DNA from: DATJGR01 sp963787045 | Lineage (GTDB): Bacteria > Pseudomonadota > Gammaproteobacteria > Pseudomonadales > Azotimanducaceae | Reading direction: 5' to 3' | DNA: 64,000 bases | NCBI GenBank assembly: GCA_963787045.1 | Contig: CAWBBR010000003.1 | Location: 1 to 64,000 of the forward strand | In this document: positions 63,591 to 64,000 of the stretch, in pieces | How the letters are laid out: every line of letters starts with the position of its first letter | Position numbering within the stretch: position 1 is the stretch's first letter | Program-made: the position numbers and the translations under genes | Notes under the pieces: generated by a model | What the model was told of the DNA's origin: nothing | What the model saw: only the letters and a program-made list of their open reading frames with translations | Databases searched by the model: none

Positions 63591-64000
63591 TCAGCTCAGC
63601 CGTTCGATCAGTTCCCGGTGGCCCTTTTCGCGCGCGAAGTCCGCCGCGGTCTTGCCGTCGGGATGCCGGCGCGACCGGTCGGCGCCAGCCGCGAGCAACA
63701 CGTCGATCGCATCGGTGTAGCCGGTCACGGCCGCTTCCATCAATGGCGTGTAGCCGTGTTTCGGCGTGACGTCGGGGTCGCCGGTGGCGGCCACGAGTTT
63801 CGCGAGTGCGTGCTTGCCGAGCCGCCGGCCGGCGCAGGCCGCGTGAATCGCGAGATTGGTCTCGAACGCGCGCCCCCATTGCTGCGCGTCGGCGCCCAGT
63901 TCGAGCAAGCGGAGTACCGCCGCGTCGCGGCCGACGAATGCGGCGAGGTGCAGCGCGGTCCAGCCGTCGGCCGACAGCGATTGGATCGTCCACGGCGCCT
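63591..64000 (-). CDS. Ankyrin-repeat protein, 5' part outside the window
   Basis: At least 136 residues. Three or four ankyrin repeats are seen: ADGWTALHLAAFVGRDAAVL, then TPKHGYTPLMEAAVTGYTDA and HPDGKTAADFAREKGHRELI. The open frame continues past base 64000, so the start is missing. Bacterial ankyrin proteins are protein-binding scaffolds, either cytoplasmic or secreted; without the N-terminus no location can be given. Confidence 0.8.
   Translation of the reverse strand, partial: APWTIQSLSADGWTALHLAAFVGRDAAVLRLLELGADAQQWGRAFETNLAIHAACAGRRLGKHALAKLVAATGDPDVTPKHGYTPLMEAAVTGYTDAIDVLLAAGADRSRRHPDGKTAADFAREKGHRELIERLS

Noticed and set aside
1..64000. CRISPR arrays, tRNA, rRNA, insertion sequences, prophage genes
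   Set aside because: None could be recognised by eye; small structured RNAs would need a covariance-model search (Infernal/tRNAscan) to exclude.

Overview
The window is a 64 kb stretch of GC-rich, densely coding bacterial chromosome. No rRNA, tRNA, CRISPR array, insertion sequence or phage gene was recognised. The order rRNA methyltransferase RlmI, RppH, PtsP (56.6-60.7 kb), the L,D-transpeptidase/MepK pair (61.3-63.5 kb) and the PHA synthase genes point to a gammaproteobacterium. The many oxygenase and detoxification genes suggest a free-living lineage such as Steroidobacteraceae or Nevskiales, but that placement is inference. An important caveat is that roughly 35-40 single-base frameshifts break genes throughout, housekeeping-type genes included, several of them in G or C runs. 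The reading frame usually resumes at once with conserved sequence, so most look like uncorrected sequencing indels rather than true pseudogenes. Genes are given here as whole loci with the break points stated.

Layout. 0-5.5 kb: CYP153-type alkane P450, a phytanoyl-CoA dioxygenase (PhyH) family gene, a TolB-like propeller, an NTF2-like protein and a Tat-exported CehA/McbA metallohydrolase. 5.5-10 kb: PQQ-type propeller with an RDD membrane protein, a methyltransferase and an AraC regulator. 10-13.4 kb: a two-gene operon encoding an alpha/beta-hydrolase fused to a caspase (C14) domain, then a zinc M15-type peptidase joined by a basic linker to a domain I cannot name; this is the most unusual system in the window. 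13.6-15.7 kb: PHA synthase operon. 15.7-33.4 kb: accessory catabolism and detoxification, including three more PhyH genes, TetR and HxlR regulators with visible operators, three tandem NTF2-like paralogues, VOC and GST proteins, a subclass B3 metallo-beta-lactamase-like protein, a NUDIX hydrolase and two SDR paralogues.

33.4-45.3 kb: arylsulfotransferase, LysR, zinc alcohol dehydrogenase divergent from a VOC gene with a near-perfect SoxR box, AraC with a Rieske dioxygenase alpha/beta pair, a proline-rich surface protein, a carboxylesterase, an SDR and a VapBC toxin-antitoxin pair. 45.5-52.6 kb: MFS transporter, nitrile hydratase alpha and beta, DUF456, GST, DoxX with AraC, and a Tet(M)/OtrA-like ribosomal protection GTPase. 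52.6-64 kb: GNAT, DUF2332, YyaL-like thioredoxin protein, RlmI, RppH, PtsP, a glyoxalase-like protein, LdtD/MepK peptidoglycan 3-3 crosslink enzymes and the end of an ankyrin gene.

Genes are packed in short operons with ATGA, GTGA or TGATG overlaps, and regulators usually sit divergently beside their likely targets. No gene-free stretch exceeds 300 bases; the longest gaps are about 240 bases (13374-13611 and 22257-22504).
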